Source: Burkholderia ubonensis (GTDB taxonomy: Bacteria; Pseudomonadota; Gammaproteobacteria; Burkholderiales; Burkholderiaceae). From it: a stretch of 64,000 bases of DNA. Numbering within the stretch: position 1 is the first letter of the stretch; each line of letters opens with the position of its first letter. The stretch spans positions 310,001 to 374,000 of the forward strand of contig NZ_CADFEB010000011.1 of assembly GCF_902833085.1 (NCBI RefSeq), read 5' to 3'. Positions 1 to 9,831 of this stretch are shown here, piece after piece. Below the pieces are notes generated by a model. It saw nothing but the letters and a program-made list of their open reading frames with translations, did not search any database and was not told where the DNA came from. The translations under genes were made by a program, and so were the position numbers.

Positions 1-782
1 CGCTGCGCGCGGCCTTCGATGTCGAGGAAATGCCCGGCGGCCGGAATCGTCGCGAAGTGCGCGCGCGGCACGTGCGCGGCGAGCCGGCGGACTTCGGCCG
101 GCGTCGTGTATTCGTCGAGCGCGCCGTTGACGAACTTCAGCTCGCAGCGGATGTTCGAGAACTCGCTCAGGTAGCGCTCGGGCTGCAGCGACAGGATCTG
201 GTCGACGTGGAACGCGACCTGGTCCTGCTCGTCGCGCGGCAGCCGCGTCAGGTAGCGGTAGTTGTACAGCTTCATGATGCGCGGCAGGTAGCGGCCCACG
301 GTGTCGTTGAGCAGCTGCGCGGCCTTCAGGTTCTCGCCGGCGGCGATGTGGTCGCGCGCGCGGGTCACGTAGTCGACCATCGCGTCGTTGAGGAACGGCG
401 AGAACGAGCAGATCACCGCGCGCCGCACGCTCGGGCAGCCGCGCGCGAGCGCGAACAGCGACGCGACGCCGCCCCACGACACCGACACGAGGAACGTGGG
501 CGCGAAGCGCTCGACGAGGTGCTGCAGGATCTCGACCTCGTCGTCCTTCGTCAGGACGAAGCAGCCCGGATTGTGCTGGCGCGACTGCCCCGCATACGGC
601 AAGTCGAAGCAGATCGTGTTCATCCGCTCGCCGAGGTACTGGACGGTCTGCCCGAACGACGCCGTGGTCGCGAGCGCGCCGTTGACGAGAATGGCCGTGT
701 CGAAAGCCGGATCGAAGATCTGGCGCTCGACGTATACCTTCAGGCCATTCGGCAGCGGGACCACGTGTTTTTCCGTCGGCAT
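1..782 (-). CDS. rhlA: RhlA, 3-(3-hydroxyalkanoyloxy)alkanoate synthase, C-terminus cut by window edge
   Basis: RhlA joins two 3-hydroxyacyl chains to make the lipid part of rhamnolipid (HAA) in the cytoplasm. The 260 visible residues begin MPTEKHVVPLPNGLKVYVER and form an alpha/beta-hydrolase fold. The nucleophile elbow reads SVSWGG (Ser in the G-x-S-x-G position) and a late Asp lies in NGALDEYTTP. Both strongly resemble Burkholderia and Pseudomonas RhlA. The start ATG has a GGGAGA ribosome site just upstream. The stop, and rhlB/rhlC which usually follow, would lie beyond base 1 of the window. The gene reads away from betI and shares a long AT-rich upstream region with it. Family assignment is firm; the acyl length specificity cannot be read. 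Confidence 0.9.
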   Translation of the reverse strand, partial: MPTEKHVVPLPNGLKVYVERQIFDPAFDTAILVNGALATTASFGQTVQYLGERMNTICFDLPYAGQSRQHNPGCFVLTKDDEVEILQHLVERFAPTFLVSVSWGGVASLFALARGCPSVRRAVICSFSPFLNDAMVDYVTRARDHIAAGENLKAAQLLNDTVGRYLPRIMKLYNYRYLTRLPRDEQDQVAFHVDQILSLQPERYLSEFSNIRCELKFVNGALDEYTTPAEVRRLAAHVPRAHFATIPAAGHFLDIEGRAQ

Positions 783-1511
783 CGTCGTTCTCCCGGTGGA
801 TTCGGCGTCTCGGCATGGTTGCTTGCTGCACGCGCACACGTGCGCGACGGCGACGCGCCGGCCCCCCCGGCGCGAGCCTCGATCGCGCTGTCGCCGACGC
901 ACTGCGTCAGGTTCGGCTGCGTCGATTGATTCTCGTCAATGCGGCGCAATGTTAATACGCGTCAAATTGATTGCTCAAGCCGCACCAAATATCCCCTCTA
1001 CTCAGGTAGGAAATACGGCGGATTCAAATTTTTTCCGCATTTTTTATGGTATGCGGAACGGTACGATGCTGCCGGAAATCGTTTCCATTGCAGCCGCACC
1101 AGGTCTAAACAAACGCCAATATTTATTAATATTCAACCATTTACAACGTTTCAAACGAGTTTCAGAAACGCACCTCATCCGCCCCTCCCCCATTCGAATG
1201 TTTCTTCGTTTTCCGCGGCGCCGCTAAAATCGGCCGCGTCAACATTCTTTCATTGAGAAGGGATCCGAAAATATCCCGCCATTCGTTAACTATCTCGTTC
1301 AATTCAGAATCCTGTTTTAAACAAACTTCGCTTTATTCAACAGTCTTACGATTTCGTTTTCCGCAACTGCACATGACTTGCGCCGCATCGGTCGCCCGCG
1401 GCTCCCTCGCGAATCCCTTCCGACCCCGGTTTTTTATTGATTGAACGTTCAATAAAAAACCGCTAAGCTCTCGGCTTCCATCCATCCGCCGTCCGTGCAC
1501 AGGGAGTCGCG
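783..1511. other. AT-rich divergent intergenic region between rhlA and betI
   Basis: About 730 bases with no convincing gene; the stretch from about 950 to 1460 is clearly AT-richer than its surroundings. It must hold the promoters of rhlA (left) and of betI-betB-betA (right). The only well-defined element I see is the palindrome at 1440-1453. Short open frames here have atypical composition and no ribosome sites, so I do not call them. Confidence 0.6.
1440..1453. promoter_or_regulatory. Putative BetI operator
   Basis: The 14-base perfect palindrome ATTGAACGTTCAAT lies 58 bases before betI and is flanked by ATTG on the left and AAAAAACC on the right. BetI regulators are known to bind TTGAACGTTCAA-like palindromes at bet promoters and to be released by choline. 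Placement and symmetry support autoregulation of the bet operon; binding itself is inferred. Confidence 0.7.
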
Positions 1512-2096
1512 ATGCCGAAAGTGGGAATGCGGGAAGTCCGCCGCGCGCAACTGATCGACGCGACGCTGCGCTCGATCGACGAAGCGGGCCTGCCCGGCAC
1601 GACGCTCGCGTCGGTTGCGCAGCGCGCGAAGATCTCGACCGGCATCGTCAGCCACTACTTCGGCGACAAGGACGGCCTGCTCGAAGCGACGATGCGGCAC
1701 GTGCTGCGCGACCTATGGTCGGCCACCACGCGCCGCCGCGTCGCCGCGCGCAAGGACCCGCGCGCCCGGCTGCGCGCGATCGTCGCCGCGAACTTCGACG
1801 ACACGCAGATCAGCGCGCCCGTGATGAAGACGTGGCTCGCGTTCTGGTCGCAGAGCATGCACGAGCCGGCACTCAAGCGCCTGCAGCACGTCAACACGCG
1901 GCGCCTCTATTCGAACCTGTGCGCGGAGTTCGCGAAAGCGCTGCCGCGCGCGAAGGCGCGGGAAGCCGCCAGCGGCCTCGCCGCGCTGATCGACGGCCTG
2001 TGGCTGCGCGGCGCGCTCGCCGGCGGCCCGTTCGATACCCGGGCCGCGCTGCGGCTCGCCCACGATTACATCGATCTGCTGCTCGCGTCGGCGTGA
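1512..2096 (+). CDS. betI: BetI, TetR-family choline-responsive repressor
   Basis: BetI represses the glycine betaine synthesis operon and is relieved by choline. The 194-residue protein begins [18 protein letters not shown]; its N-terminal TetR helix-turn-helix covers about residues 10-55 ([20 protein letters not shown]). The ligand-binding half contains the aromatic patch around [10 protein letters not shown] that is typical of BetI. GGGAG precedes the ATG. It is first of three co-directional genes, 32 bases from betB, and the palindrome at 1440-1453 is its likely operator. Length and order match the Burkholderia bet operon. Confidence 0.93.
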   Translation: MPKVGMREVRRAQLIDATLRSIDEAGLPGTTLASVAQRAKISTGIVSHYFGDKDGLLEATMRHVLRDLWSATTRRRVAARKDPRARLRAIVAANFDDTQISAPVMKTWLAFWSQSMHEPALKRLQHVNTRRLYSNLCAEFAKALPRAKAREAASGLAALIDGLWLRGALAGGPFDTRAALRLAHDYIDLLLASA

Positions 2097-2128
2097 CGCG
2101 GCGCACGGTCGCCACCCAGGAGATCCTC

Positions 2129-3598
2129 ATGTCCGTATACGGTTTGCAGCGCCTCTACATCGGCGGCGGCTACGTCGATGCCACCAGCGGCAAGACTTTC
2201 GACACCTTCGATCCGGCCACCGGCGAACTGCTCGCGCAGGTGCAGCAGGCGAGCGCCGCCGACGTCGACCGCGCGGTCGCGTCCGCGCGCGAAGGCCAGC
2301 GCGAATGGGCGGCGATGACCGCGATGCAGCGCTCGCGCATCCTGCGCCGCGCGGTCGAGCTGCTGCGCGAGCGCAACGACGCGCTCGCCGCGCTCGAGAC
2401 GCGCGACACCGGCAAGCCGATCGCCGAGACGCTCGCGGTCGACATCGTCACCGGCGCGGACGTGATCGAGTACTACGCGGGCCTCGCGACCGCGATCGAA
2501 GGGCTGCAGGTGCCGCTGCGCGCCGAGTCGTTCGTCTACACGCGCCGCGAGCCGCTCGGCGTGTGCGCGGGCATCGGCGCGTGGAACTACCCGATCCAGA
2601 TCGCGTGCTGGAAGACGGCCCCCGCGCTCGCGGCCGGCAACGCGATGGTGTTCAAGCCGAGCGAAGTGACGCCGCTGACGGCGCTGAAGCTCGCGGAGAT
2701 CTATACGGAAGCCGGCGTGCCGGCCGGCGTGTTCAACGTCGTGCAGGGCGACGGCTCGGTCGGCGCGCTGCTCACCGGCCATCCGGACATCGCGAAGGTG
2801 TCGTTCACCGGCGGCGTCGAGACCGGCAAGAAGGTGATGTCGCTTGCAGGGGCCTCGTCGCTGAAGGAAGTGACGATGGAGCTCGGCGGCAAGTCGCCGC
2901 TGATCGTGTTCGACGACGCCGACCTCGACCGCGCCGCCGACATCGCGGTGACCGCCAACTTCTTCAGCTCGGGCCAGGTCTGCACGAACGGCACGCGCGT
3001 GTTCGTGCACCGCTCGGTCAAGGACGCCTTCACCGAGCGCGTGCTCGAACGCGTGAAGCGCATCCGCGTCGGCAAGCCGACCGATGCCGATACCAACTTC
3101 GGCCCGCTCGTGTCCGCCGCGCAGCTCGACAAGGTGCTCGACTTCATCGACAGCGGCAAGGCCGAGGGCGCGAAGCTGCTCGCGGGCGGCGCGCGCCTGA
3201 CCGACGGCCACTTCGCGAATGGCCAGTACGTCGCGCCGACCGTGTTCGGCGACTGCCGCGACGACATGAAGATCGTCCGCGAGGAAATCTTCGGGCCGGT
3301 GATGAGCATCCTCGAATTCGCATCGGAGGACGAAGTGATCGCCCGCGCGAACGACACGCACTTCGGGCTCGCGGCCGGCGTCGTCACCGAGAACCTGTCG
3401 CGCGCGCACCGCACGATCCACCGCCTCGAGGCGGGCATCTGCTGGATCAATACGTGGGGCGAATCGCCGGCCGAGATGCCGGTTGGCGGTTACAAGCAAT
3501 CCGGCGTCGGACGGGAGAACGGCATCACGACGCTCGAGCACTACACTCGAATCAAGTCGGTGCAGGTCGAGCTCGGCCGCTACAACCCGGTGTTTTGA
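2129..3598 (+). CDS. betB: BetB, betaine aldehyde dehydrogenase
   Basis: Oxidises betaine aldehyde to glycine betaine with NAD(P)+, the second step of osmoprotectant synthesis. It is a 489-residue aldehyde dehydrogenase of full family length. Visible signatures are KPSEVTP for cofactor binding, the general base Glu in MELGGKSP, and the catalytic Cys in [13 protein letters not shown] chose the ATG at 2129 ([13 protein letters not shown]) because AGGAGATC precedes it and the length equals known BetB; a longer frame runs upstream but only overlaps betI. betA follows after 22 bases. Confidence 0.95.
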   Translation: MSVYGLQRLYIGGGYVDATSGKTFDTFDPATGELLAQVQQASAADVDRAVASAREGQREWAAMTAMQRSRILRRAVELLRERNDALAALETRDTGKPIAETLAVDIVTGADVIEYYAGLATAIEGLQVPLRAESFVYTRREPLGVCAGIGAWNYPIQIACWKTAPALAAGNAMVFKPSEVTPLTALKLAEIYTEAGVPAGVFNVVQGDGSVGALLTGHPDIAKVSFTGGVETGKKVMSLAGASSLKEVTMELGGKSPLIVFDDADLDRAADIAVTANFFSSGQVCTNGTRVFVHRSVKDAFTERVLERVKRIRVGKPTDADTNFGPLVSAAQLDKVLDFIDSGKAEGAKLLAGGARLTDGHFANGQYVAPTVFGDCRDDMKIVREEIFGPVMSILEFASEDEVIARANDTHFGLAAGVVTENLSRAHRTIHRLEAGICWINTWGESPAEMPVGGYKQSGVGRENGITTLEHYTRIKSVQVELGRYNPVF

Positions 3599-3620
3599 GT
3601 CACGAACAAGGAGATCCGTC

Positions 3621-5321
3621 ATGACGACACGCGAATACGACTACATCATCTGCGGCGCGGGCTCCGCGGGCAACGTGCTCGCGACGCGCCTGACGGAAGA
3701 TCCGGACGTCACGGTGCTGCTGCTCGAGGCCGGCGGCCCCGACTACCGCTTCGACTTCCGCACGCAGATGCCGGCGGCGCTCGCCTATCCGCTGCAGGGC
3801 CGCCGCTACAACTGGGCGTACGAGACCGACCCCGAGCCGCACATGGACAACCGCCGGATGGAATGCGGGCGCGGCAAGGGGCTCGGCGGCTCGTCGCTGA
3901 TCAACGGCATGTGCTACATCCGCGGCAACGCGCTCGACTACGACAACTGGGCGACGCACCAGGGCCTCGAGAACTGGGCGTATCTGGACTGCCTGCCGTA
4001 CTTCAAAAAGGCCGAGACTCGCGACGTCGGCCCGAACGACTATCACGGCGGCAGCGGCCCCGTGTCGGTCACGACCAGCAAGCCGGGTGTGAACCCGCTG
4101 TTCGAGGCGATGGTCGAGGCCGGCGTGCAGGCCGGCTATCCGCGCACCGACGACCTGAACGGCTACCAGCAGGAAGGCTTCGGCCCGATGGACCGCACCG
4201 TGACGCCGCGCGGCCGCCGCGCGAGCACCGCGCGCGGCTACCTCGACCAGGCGCGCGCGCGGCCGAACCTCGAGATCGTCACGCACGCGCTCGCCGACCG
4301 CATCCTGTTCGACGGCAAGCGCGCGTCGGGCGTCACGTACCTGCGCGGCAGCGAGCGCGCGACCGCGCATGCGCGCCGCGAAGTGCTCGTGTGCAGCGGC
4401 GCGATCGCGTCGCCGCAGCTGCTGCAGCGCTCGGGCGTCGGACCCGGCGCATGGCTGAAGGAGCTGGACATCCCCGTCGTGCTCGACCTGCCCGGCGTCG
4501 GCCAGAACCTGCAGGACCATCTGGAGATGTACATCCAGTACGAATGCAAGGAGCCCGTGTCGCTGTACCCGGCGCTCAAGTGGTGGAACCAGCCGAAGAT
4601 CGGCCTCGAATGGATGCTGAACGGCACCGGCCTCGGCGCGAGCAACCACTTCGAGGCGGGCGGCTTCATCCGCACGCGCGACGACGATCCGTGGCCGAAC
4701 ATCCAGTATCACTTCCTGCCGGTCGCGATCAACTACAACGGCTCGAACGCGATCGAGATGCACGGCTTCCAGGCGCACGTCGGCTCGATGCGCTCGCCGA
4801 GCCGCGGCCGCGTGAAGCTGCGCTCGCGCGATCCGAACCAGCATCCGAGCATCCTGTTCAACTACATGGCCGAAGCGCTCGACTGGCGCGAGTTCCGCGA
4901 CGCGATCCGCGCGACGCGCGAGATCATGCGCCAGCCCGCGCTCGACCGCTTCCGCGGCCAGGAGCTGAACCCGGGTGCGGACCTGAAAAGCGACAAGGAC
5001 CTCGACACGTTCGTGCGCACGCGCGCGGAAACGGCGTTCCATCCGTCGTGCTCGTGCAAGATGGGCTACGACGACATGGCGGTGGTCGACAACGAAGGCC
5101 GCGTGCACGGGCTCGAGGGGCTGCGCGTGGTCGACGCGTCGATCATGCCGATCATCACGACCGGCAACCTGAACGCGCCGACGATCATGATCGCGGAGAA
5201 GATCGCCGACCGGATTCGCGGGCGGCAGGCGCTGGCGCGTGTGGATGTGCCTTATTTCGTCGCGAACGGTGCGCCGGCGCGCAATGTTGCGAAGGTGGCA
5301 AGGCAGCCTGAGAGGGTTTGA
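3621..5321 (+). CDS. betA: BetA, choline dehydrogenase
   Basis: FAD-dependent GMC oxidoreductase that oxidises choline to betaine aldehyde at the membrane, feeding electrons to the respiratory chain. The 566-residue protein starts [17 protein letters not shown], an ADP-binding GxGxxG loop. It carries the GMC signature [15 protein letters not shown] near residue 85, and the active-site His region HPSCSCKMG. The C-terminal [17 protein letters not shown] is typical of the family. AAGGAG precedes the start at 3621. It is the last gene of betIBA and is followed by a strong hairpin. Confidence 0.95.
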   Translation: MTTREYDYIICGAGSAGNVLATRLTEDPDVTVLLLEAGGPDYRFDFRTQMPAALAYPLQGRRYNWAYETDPEPHMDNRRMECGRGKGLGGSSLINGMCYIRGNALDYDNWATHQGLENWAYLDCLPYFKKAETRDVGPNDYHGGSGPVSVTTSKPGVNPLFEAMVEAGVQAGYPRTDDLNGYQQEGFGPMDRTVTPRGRRASTARGYLDQARARPNLEIVTHALADRILFDGKRASGVTYLRGSERATAHARREVLVCSGAIASPQLLQRSGVGPGAWLKELDIPVVLDLPGVGQNLQDHLEMYIQYECKEPVSLYPALKWWNQPKIGLEWMLNGTGLGASNHFEAGGFIRTRDDDPWPNIQYHFLPVAINYNGSNAIEMHGFQAHVGSMRSPSRGRVKLRSRDPNQHPSILFNYMAEALDWREFRDAIRATREIMRQPALDRFRGQELNPGADLKSDKDLDTFVRTRAETAFHPSCSCKMGYDDMAVVDNEGRVHGLEGLRVVDASIMPIITTGNLNAPTIMIAEKIADRIRGRQALARVDVPYFVANGAPARNVAKVARQPERV

Positions 5322-5356
5322 CCGGCGCGGGCCCATGGCCCGGCCGTTGCCTTCCG

Positions 5357-5387
5357 AACGCCGCTGACCGTCCCCGTCAGCGGCGTT
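5357..5387. terminator. Bidirectional terminator after betA
   Basis: A perfect 12-base stem (AACGCCGCTGAC / GTCAGCGGCGTT) with a 7-base loop sits between the convergent ends of betA and the phosphatase gene. The A/T ends of the stem give a short T run in both directions, so it probably stops transcription from both sides. Confidence 0.75.
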
Positions 5388-5412
5388 TGCACTTCTAACG
5401 CGGCCTTGCCGC

Positions 5413-6018
5413 TCAGCCGGCGTTCGCTACGCCGGTTCGTTCGTCGACCTGCCGCCGCAGCCGCTCGACGTCGACATGCTGCAGGTAGTACGTAATGTTC
5501 TGCCAGATCGGATGAAACCCGTAGCCGCCATGCTGCAGCTCATCGAGCGCCTGTTCCCTCGTCCAGCCCTGGTACACCATCCGATACAGCGCCGACACGA
5601 GGCCGGTGCGATCCGCGCCGTGCTGGCAGTGGATCAGCACCGGGCCATCCCGGTCCGCGTCGCGCAGCGCCTTGAGCGCCGCGACCATGTCTTCGTCGCG
5701 GATGTACCAGGTGTTGATCGGAATGCGCTGCATCGTGATCTGCGTGCCGGCCAGGATGCGCTCGTCCGAGTGAAACGCCCGGAAGCTGATGACCTTGCGA
5801 ATGCCGAGCTTCTGCAATTCCGGCACATCCTCCCTGGAAAGCAGCGCGCTGCGGTACAGCGACGGCGTGATGCGATGCAGGTTGTTCACGCGCGCATCGG
5901 CAACGCTTTGCGCCCATTGAAGCGGTCGCACGGCGACATCGGTAGACGGCTGCGCGCCGACCGGCGGCACGAGCCCCGCGAGCGTGACGGCAATCACGGC
6001 AATGACGGCAATTTTCAT
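5413..6018 (-). CDS. Exported dual-specificity/tyrosine phosphatase family protein
   Basis: A 201-residue protein with an N-terminal signal peptide (MKIAVIAVIAVTLAGLVPPVGA) and a cysteine-phosphatase P-loop HCQHGADRTG around residues 130-140, matching HCxxGxxRTG. The upstream general-acid loop and the YRSALLS motif resemble bacterial DSP/PTP-like phosphatases of the Siw14/YopH-fold type, so a periplasmic location is likely. It is the last gene of a three-gene reverse operon, 6 bases from the membrane-protein gene. Given the glycolipid synthase upstream, a lipid-phosphate or inositol-phosphate substrate is possible but only inferred. Confidence 0.8.
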   Translation of the reverse strand: MKIAVIAVIAVTLAGLVPPVGAQPSTDVAVRPLQWAQSVADARVNNLHRITPSLYRSALLSREDVPELQKLGIRKVISFRAFHSDERILAGTQITMQRIPINTWYIRDEDMVAALKALRDADRDGPVLIHCQHGADRTGLVSALYRMVYQGWTREQALDELQHGGYGFHPIWQNITYYLQHVDVERLRRQVDERTGVANAG

Positions 6019-6024
6019 GACGGT

Positions 6025-6519
6025 TCAGAGGGATGTGCGCTCGCGCGCGCGGGAAAGGAAGAACAGGACGATCGCAGCGGCGCTCATGGTCCAGTAGTCG
6101 GTCGGCGCAACGCCCAGCCAGTGGATATGCCACGGCACGTTGGCCGGGGTGAACCGGGCGAGACCATAGGCCGGGTTCAGGACGAACCACAGAAAATCCT
6201 CGGCCAGCCAGAACACCATGATGCAGGCGATCAGGCGGGCTTCGATCCGCCACGACCACCGTCCATTGAAGACGGGCGGCAGATGGAAGAACAGCGCGAC
6301 GAACGGGAACACCCACGCGTGATATCCGGTCATCGGACGCCCGCCCCAGAAGATATCGAGCAGCCAGTGCTTCTCGATGCGCCAGGTCGGCAGGTTGGCG
6401 GCCCAGCCCGCGCTGCCCTCGATCTGAATCTCGACGTTCGCGAAAAAGTAAGCCAGCAGCACGACCCAGGCGACGAGCACGAGCGTTCGGCGCGTCGGCA
6501 GAAAACAGGACACGCTCAT
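6025..6519 (-). CDS. Small integral membrane protein, about four TM segments
   Basis: A 164-residue hydrophobic protein of unrecognised family. Likely membrane helices lie near residues 12-31, 66-84, 95-119 and 138-157; charged and aromatic residues such as WLAEDFLWF sit inside the third. The ATG at 6519 overlaps the glycosyltransferase stop (ATGA), so the two are translationally coupled. Its constant position between a diacylglycerol glycosyltransferase-like enzyme and a phosphatase suggests a role in glycolipid metabolism or transfer. No catalytic motif is recognised. Confidence 0.75.
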   Translation of the reverse strand: MSVSCFLPTRRTLVLVAWVVLLAYFFANVEIQIEGSAGWAANLPTWRIEKHWLLDIFWGGRPMTGYHAWVFPFVALFFHLPPVFNGRWSWRIEARLIACIMVFWLAEDFLWFVLNPAYGLARFTPANVPWHIHWLGVAPTDYWTMSAAAIVLFFLSRARERTSL

Positions 6520-7658
6520 GCGGCAGGCTCCAGGCCCAGCACGCGGTCGAGCACGAAGCGCCCGGCCTGCGGCCGCCCGAGCGGGGCGAGACGCCGGCGC
6601 ATGTCGGCAAGACGCTCGGGCGCCTGCAGCAACGCGCGGATGCGATAGACGAGCGCATCGTCGTCGATGGCCTTGAGCGCCACGCCCTGCTCCAGCAGGA
6701 AATCCGCATTGCGCTCTTCCTGGCCCGGAATCGGCGAGTTGACGATCATCGGCAACTGCATCGCCAGGCATTCGGAGGTCGTCAGGCCGCCCGGCTTGGT
6801 GATCACGAGGTCGGCGCATGCCATCAGGCGCTCGACCTGTTGCGTAAAGCCCTGCGGAAAGAGCCGGCCGGGATGTTGCGCGGCGAGCGCCTGCAACGAC
6901 GCGAGCATCGCCTGGTTCTTGCCTGCCAGCGCGATCAGCTGGAAGTCGGCGTCCATTTCCAGCAGACGCGCCGCCAGCACGTCGAGCCCGCCGAGGCCCG
7001 CGCCGCCGGACATCATCAGGAAGGTCGGGCGCGCCGGGTCCAGGCCGAACTCGGCCGCACAGGCCGCGCGGTCGAGCGGCTGGCCGAACGCCGGCATGAT
7101 CGGGATGCCGCTGACGTGCACGGCGTCGGGCGCCATCCCGCGCGCGCGCATCCGCCACGCGATCTCGTCGTTGGCGGCGAAGTAGCCGCTCATGTTGGGC
7201 ACGACCCACATGCTGTGCAGGTCGAAGTCGGTCACCTGCACCCACACCGGCGCATCGAGGCGCGCCTTGCGAATCTCGCGCGACAGCAGCTCGGCCGGCA
7301 GGAAGTGCGTGCAGATGATGGCGTCCGGGCGCTGCCGTTCGATCTCCGCGAGCAACGGCCGGCAGTTGAGCCGCTCGATCGCGCGCCGGATCTTCTGCGA
7401 CGGCGCGCTGGGGTCCGCCTCGTCGGTCTTCTGGTACAGGTAGCCCCACAGCGCCGGCTGGCTGCTGACGAGCTTGATGTAGAGGTCGGTGTACAGCTTG
7501 CGGAAGCCGGTGGAAACGAAATCCATCACGTCGAGGTGCGTGGCTTCGATGCCTGCCGGGTGGCTGTCCGCGAACGCGCGGATCGCCTCGGCCGCGCGGG
7601 TATGGCCGGCTCCCGCGCTGACGCTCAGGAGGAGGATTTTCTTGTTTTGTGTCGACAT
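6516..7658 (-). CDS. GT28-family glycosyltransferase, MGDG-synthase/diacylglycerol glucosyltransferase-like
   Basis: About 380 residues from MSTQNKKILLLSVSAGAGHTRAAEAI, with the GAGH loop that opens MGDG-synthase-type enzymes. The N-terminal acceptor domain holds THFLPAEL; the C-terminal nucleotide-sugar domain holds MMSGGAGLGG, KPGGLTTSECLAM and PIPGQEERNADFL. Such enzymes move glucose or galactose from UDP-sugar to diacylglycerol at the inner membrane face. I prefer the start at 7658 because homologues begin close to the KILLLSVSAGAGH strand; another ATG at 7709 would add 17 residues, and neither has a strong ribosome site. It heads the reverse operon with the membrane protein and phosphatase. 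Confidence 0.8.
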   Translation of the reverse strand: MSTQNKKILLLSVSAGAGHTRAAEAIRAFADSHPAGIEATHLDVMDFVSTGFRKLYTDLYIKLVSSQPALWGYLYQKTDEADPSAPSQKIRRAIERLNCRPLLAEIERQRPDAIICTHFLPAELLSREIRKARLDAPVWVQVTDFDLHSMWVVPNMSGYFAANDEIAWRMRARGMAPDAVHVSGIPIMPAFGQPLDRAACAAEFGLDPARPTFLMMSGGAGLGGLDVLAARLLEMDADFQLIALAGKNQAMLASLQALAAQHPGRLFPQGFTQQVERLMACADLVITKPGGLTTSECLAMQLPMIVNSPIPGQEERNADFLLEQGVALKAIDDDALVYRIRALLQAPERLADMRRRLAPLGRPQAGRFVLDRVLGLEPAA

Positions 7659-7971
7659 CTGACTGACCGTTTTGATTAGTGTGATCCGGGTGCGAGTTTG
7701 GCATAACACGCCGTCAACATAGAAGCCAATCCTCGCGAATCGCCCGCTGCGCGGACTATCGCCGCCACCGCCGTTTGTTCACCAAAACCGAATAATCGAC
7801 AGGTTTCCGCGCAGCTGTCACGCCCCCCGGCAAACTCCGGTCGCCGTTGCTAAGATAGCGATCCCATCGTTTCGACGAACGCCCGATGCCGCCTGCCCGC
7901 GCCACGCCCCGCCCTTCGCGCCCGCGCGCCGCCGCGCCGGCGCCCGCCCTCTCTCCTACCGGACTTCGCCC

Positions 7972-8931
7972 GTGAGCACGCCCCCGATCCTGTCCGTCTC
8001 GAACCTGTCCAAGACCTACGCGTCCGGGTTCCAGGCCCTGAAGCACGTCAATCTCGACATCCGCGCCGGCGAAATCTTCGCGCTGCTCGGGCCGAACGGC
8101 GCCGGCAAGACGACGCTGATCGGCTCGATCTGCGGGATCGTCACGCCGACCGACGGCCGCGTGACGGTCGGCGGCCACGACATCCGCGACGCGTACCGCG
8201 CGGCCCGCGAGTTGATCGGCCTCGTGCCGCAGGAGCTGACGACCGACGCGTTCGAGACCGTGTGGGCGACCGTGTCGTTCAGCCGCGGCCTGTTCGGCAA
8301 GGCGCCGAACCCCGCGCACATCGAGAAGACGCTGAAGGCGCTGTCGCTGTGGGACAAGCGCGACAACAAGCTGATGACGCTGTCGGGCGGCATGAAGCGC
8401 CGCGTGATGATCGCGAAGGCGCTGTCGCACGAGCCGCGCATCCTGTTCCTCGACGAACCGACCGCGGGCGTCGACGTCGAGCTGCGCCGCGACATGTGGA
8501 AGCTCGTCGATTCGCTGCGCGAAAGCGGCGTGACGATCGTGCTGACCACGCACTACATCGAGGAAGCCGAGGAAATGGCCGACCGGATCGGCATCATCCA
8601 GGGCGGCGAACTCGTGCTCGTCGAAGACAAGCACGAGCTGATGCGCAAGCTCGGCAAGAAGCAGCTCACGGTGCAGCTCGAACAGCCGCTCGCCGCGCTG
8701 CCGCCCGCGCTCGCGCCGTTCGGGCTCGAACTCGCGGACGCCGGCAGCGCGCTCGTCTACACCTACGACTCGCAGCGCGACGACGTGGGCATCGCGACGC
8801 TGATCAACGCGCTCGGCGCGGCCGGCATCGGCTTTCGCGACCTGCACACGACGCAGAGCTCGCTCGAGGACATCTTCGTCAGTCTGATCGACAACCGCCG
8901 CAACGGCTCACGAGAGGCAACCCTCGCATGA
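7972..8931 (+). CDS. ABC exporter ATP-binding protein (YadG-like)
   Basis: A 319-residue ABC ATPase starting from GTG. Walker A is GPNGAGKTT near residue 42, the signature is LSGGMKRR, and Walker B is [14 protein letters not shown]-terminal extension of about 90 residues follows, as in YadG/DrrA-type exporters. Together with the permease at 8928, which overlaps it by four bases (ATGA), it forms an ABC-2 exporter. The substrate cannot be read. The upstream 300 bases are divergent from the glycosyltransferase operon. Confidence 0.88.
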   Translation: MSTPPILSVSNLSKTYASGFQALKHVNLDIRAGEIFALLGPNGAGKTTLIGSICGIVTPTDGRVTVGGHDIRDAYRAARELIGLVPQELTTDAFETVWATVSFSRGLFGKAPNPAHIEKTLKALSLWDKRDNKLMTLSGGMKRRVMIAKALSHEPRILFLDEPTAGVDVELRRDMWKLVDSLRESGVTIVLTTHYIEEAEEMADRIGIIQGGELVLVEDKHELMRKLGKKQLTVQLEQPLAALPPALAPFGLELADAGSALVYTYDSQRDDVGIATLINALGAAGIGFRDLHTTQSSLEDIFVSLIDNRRNGSREATLA

Positions 8932-9689
8932 ACTTCCAAGCAATCCGCGCGATCTACCGCGCAGAAATGGCCCGCACGCGGCGCACGCTGATGCAGAGCA
9001 TCATCGCGCCGGTGATCTCGACGTCGCTCTACTTCGTCGTGTTCGGCTCCGCGATCGGCTCGCGCATCAGCGACGTGAACGGCATCGGCTACGGGTCGTT
9101 CATCGTGCCGGGCCTCGTGATGCTGTCGCTGCTGTCGCAGAGCATCTCGAACGCGTCGTTCGGCATCTACTTCCCGCGCTTCACGGGGACGATCTACGAG
9201 ATCCTGTCGGCGCCGGTGTCGTACTGGGAGATCGTGATCGCCTACGTCGGCGCGGCCGCGTCGAAGTCGATGCTGCTCGGCCTGATCATCCTCGCGACCG
9301 CCGGCCTGTTCGTGCCGCTGCACATCCTGCATCCGTTCTGGATGGTGCTGTTTCTCGTGCTGACGTCGATCACGTTCAGCCTGTTCGGCTTCGTGATCGG
9401 CATCTGGGCCGACAGCTTCGAGAAGCTGCAGCTCGTGCCGCTCCTGATCATCACGCCGCTCACGTTCCTCGGCGGCAGCTTCTACTCGGTCGACATGCTG
9501 CCGCCCGCGTGGCGCATCGTCACGCTGTTCAACCCGATCGTCTACCTGATCAGCGGCTTCCGCTGGTCGTTCTACGGGCTCGCGGACGTGCACGTCGGGA
9601 TCAGCCTCGGCGCCACCACGCTGTTCCTCGCCGTGCTGCTCGCGATCGTCGCGTGGATCTTCCGCACCGGGTATCGGTTGAAGAACTGA
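8928..9689 (+). CDS. ABC-2 type exporter permease (YadH-like)
   Basis: A 253-residue polytopic membrane protein with about six hydrophobic segments and the ABC-2 signature region around [25 protein letters not shown]. The ATG overlaps the ATPase stop, so translation is coupled. It is the membrane partner of the preceding ATPase and resembles YadH/NodJ-type permeases of unknown cargo. A terminator-like hairpin follows at 9784-9815. Confidence 0.87.
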   Translation: MNFQAIRAIYRAEMARTRRTLMQSIIAPVISTSLYFVVFGSAIGSRISDVNGIGYGSFIVPGLVMLSLLSQSISNASFGIYFPRFTGTIYEILSAPVSYWEIVIAYVGAAASKSMLLGLIILATAGLFVPLHILHPFWMVLFLVLTSITFSLFGFVIGIWADSFEKLQLVPLLIITPLTFLGGSFYSVDMLPPAWRIVTLFNPIVYLISGFRWSFYGLADVHVGISLGATTLFLAVLLAIVAWIFRTGYRLKN

Positions 9690-9783
9690 CGCGCAGCCGC
9701 GTCGCGGCGATGACGCATTTGGGCAAGCCCGCGACGTTTTTCCTCCGATGTGACCATTTGTGGTCGCGTCTACTGAAAACCAG

Positions 9784-9815
9784 AGGCCTTGAAGCATCCA
9801 GCTTCGAGGCCTTTT
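9784..9815 (+). terminator. Rho-independent terminator after the ABC exporter
   Basis: A 12-base stem AGGCCTTGAAGC / GCTTCGAGGCCT with one G-T-type mismatch, a 5-base loop, and TTTTC after it. It ends the exporter operon about 95 bases downstream of the permease and only 17 bases before the MFS start, so the MFS gene's promoter must overlap or precede this hairpin. Confidence 0.75.
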
Positions 9816-9831
9816 CATTTCAGAGGAAGCC

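Noticed and set aside
30-929. 299-codon plus-strand open frame over rhlA
   Set aside because: Arg/Ala-rich shadow of rhlA in a GC-rich genome; no family likeness or ribosome site.
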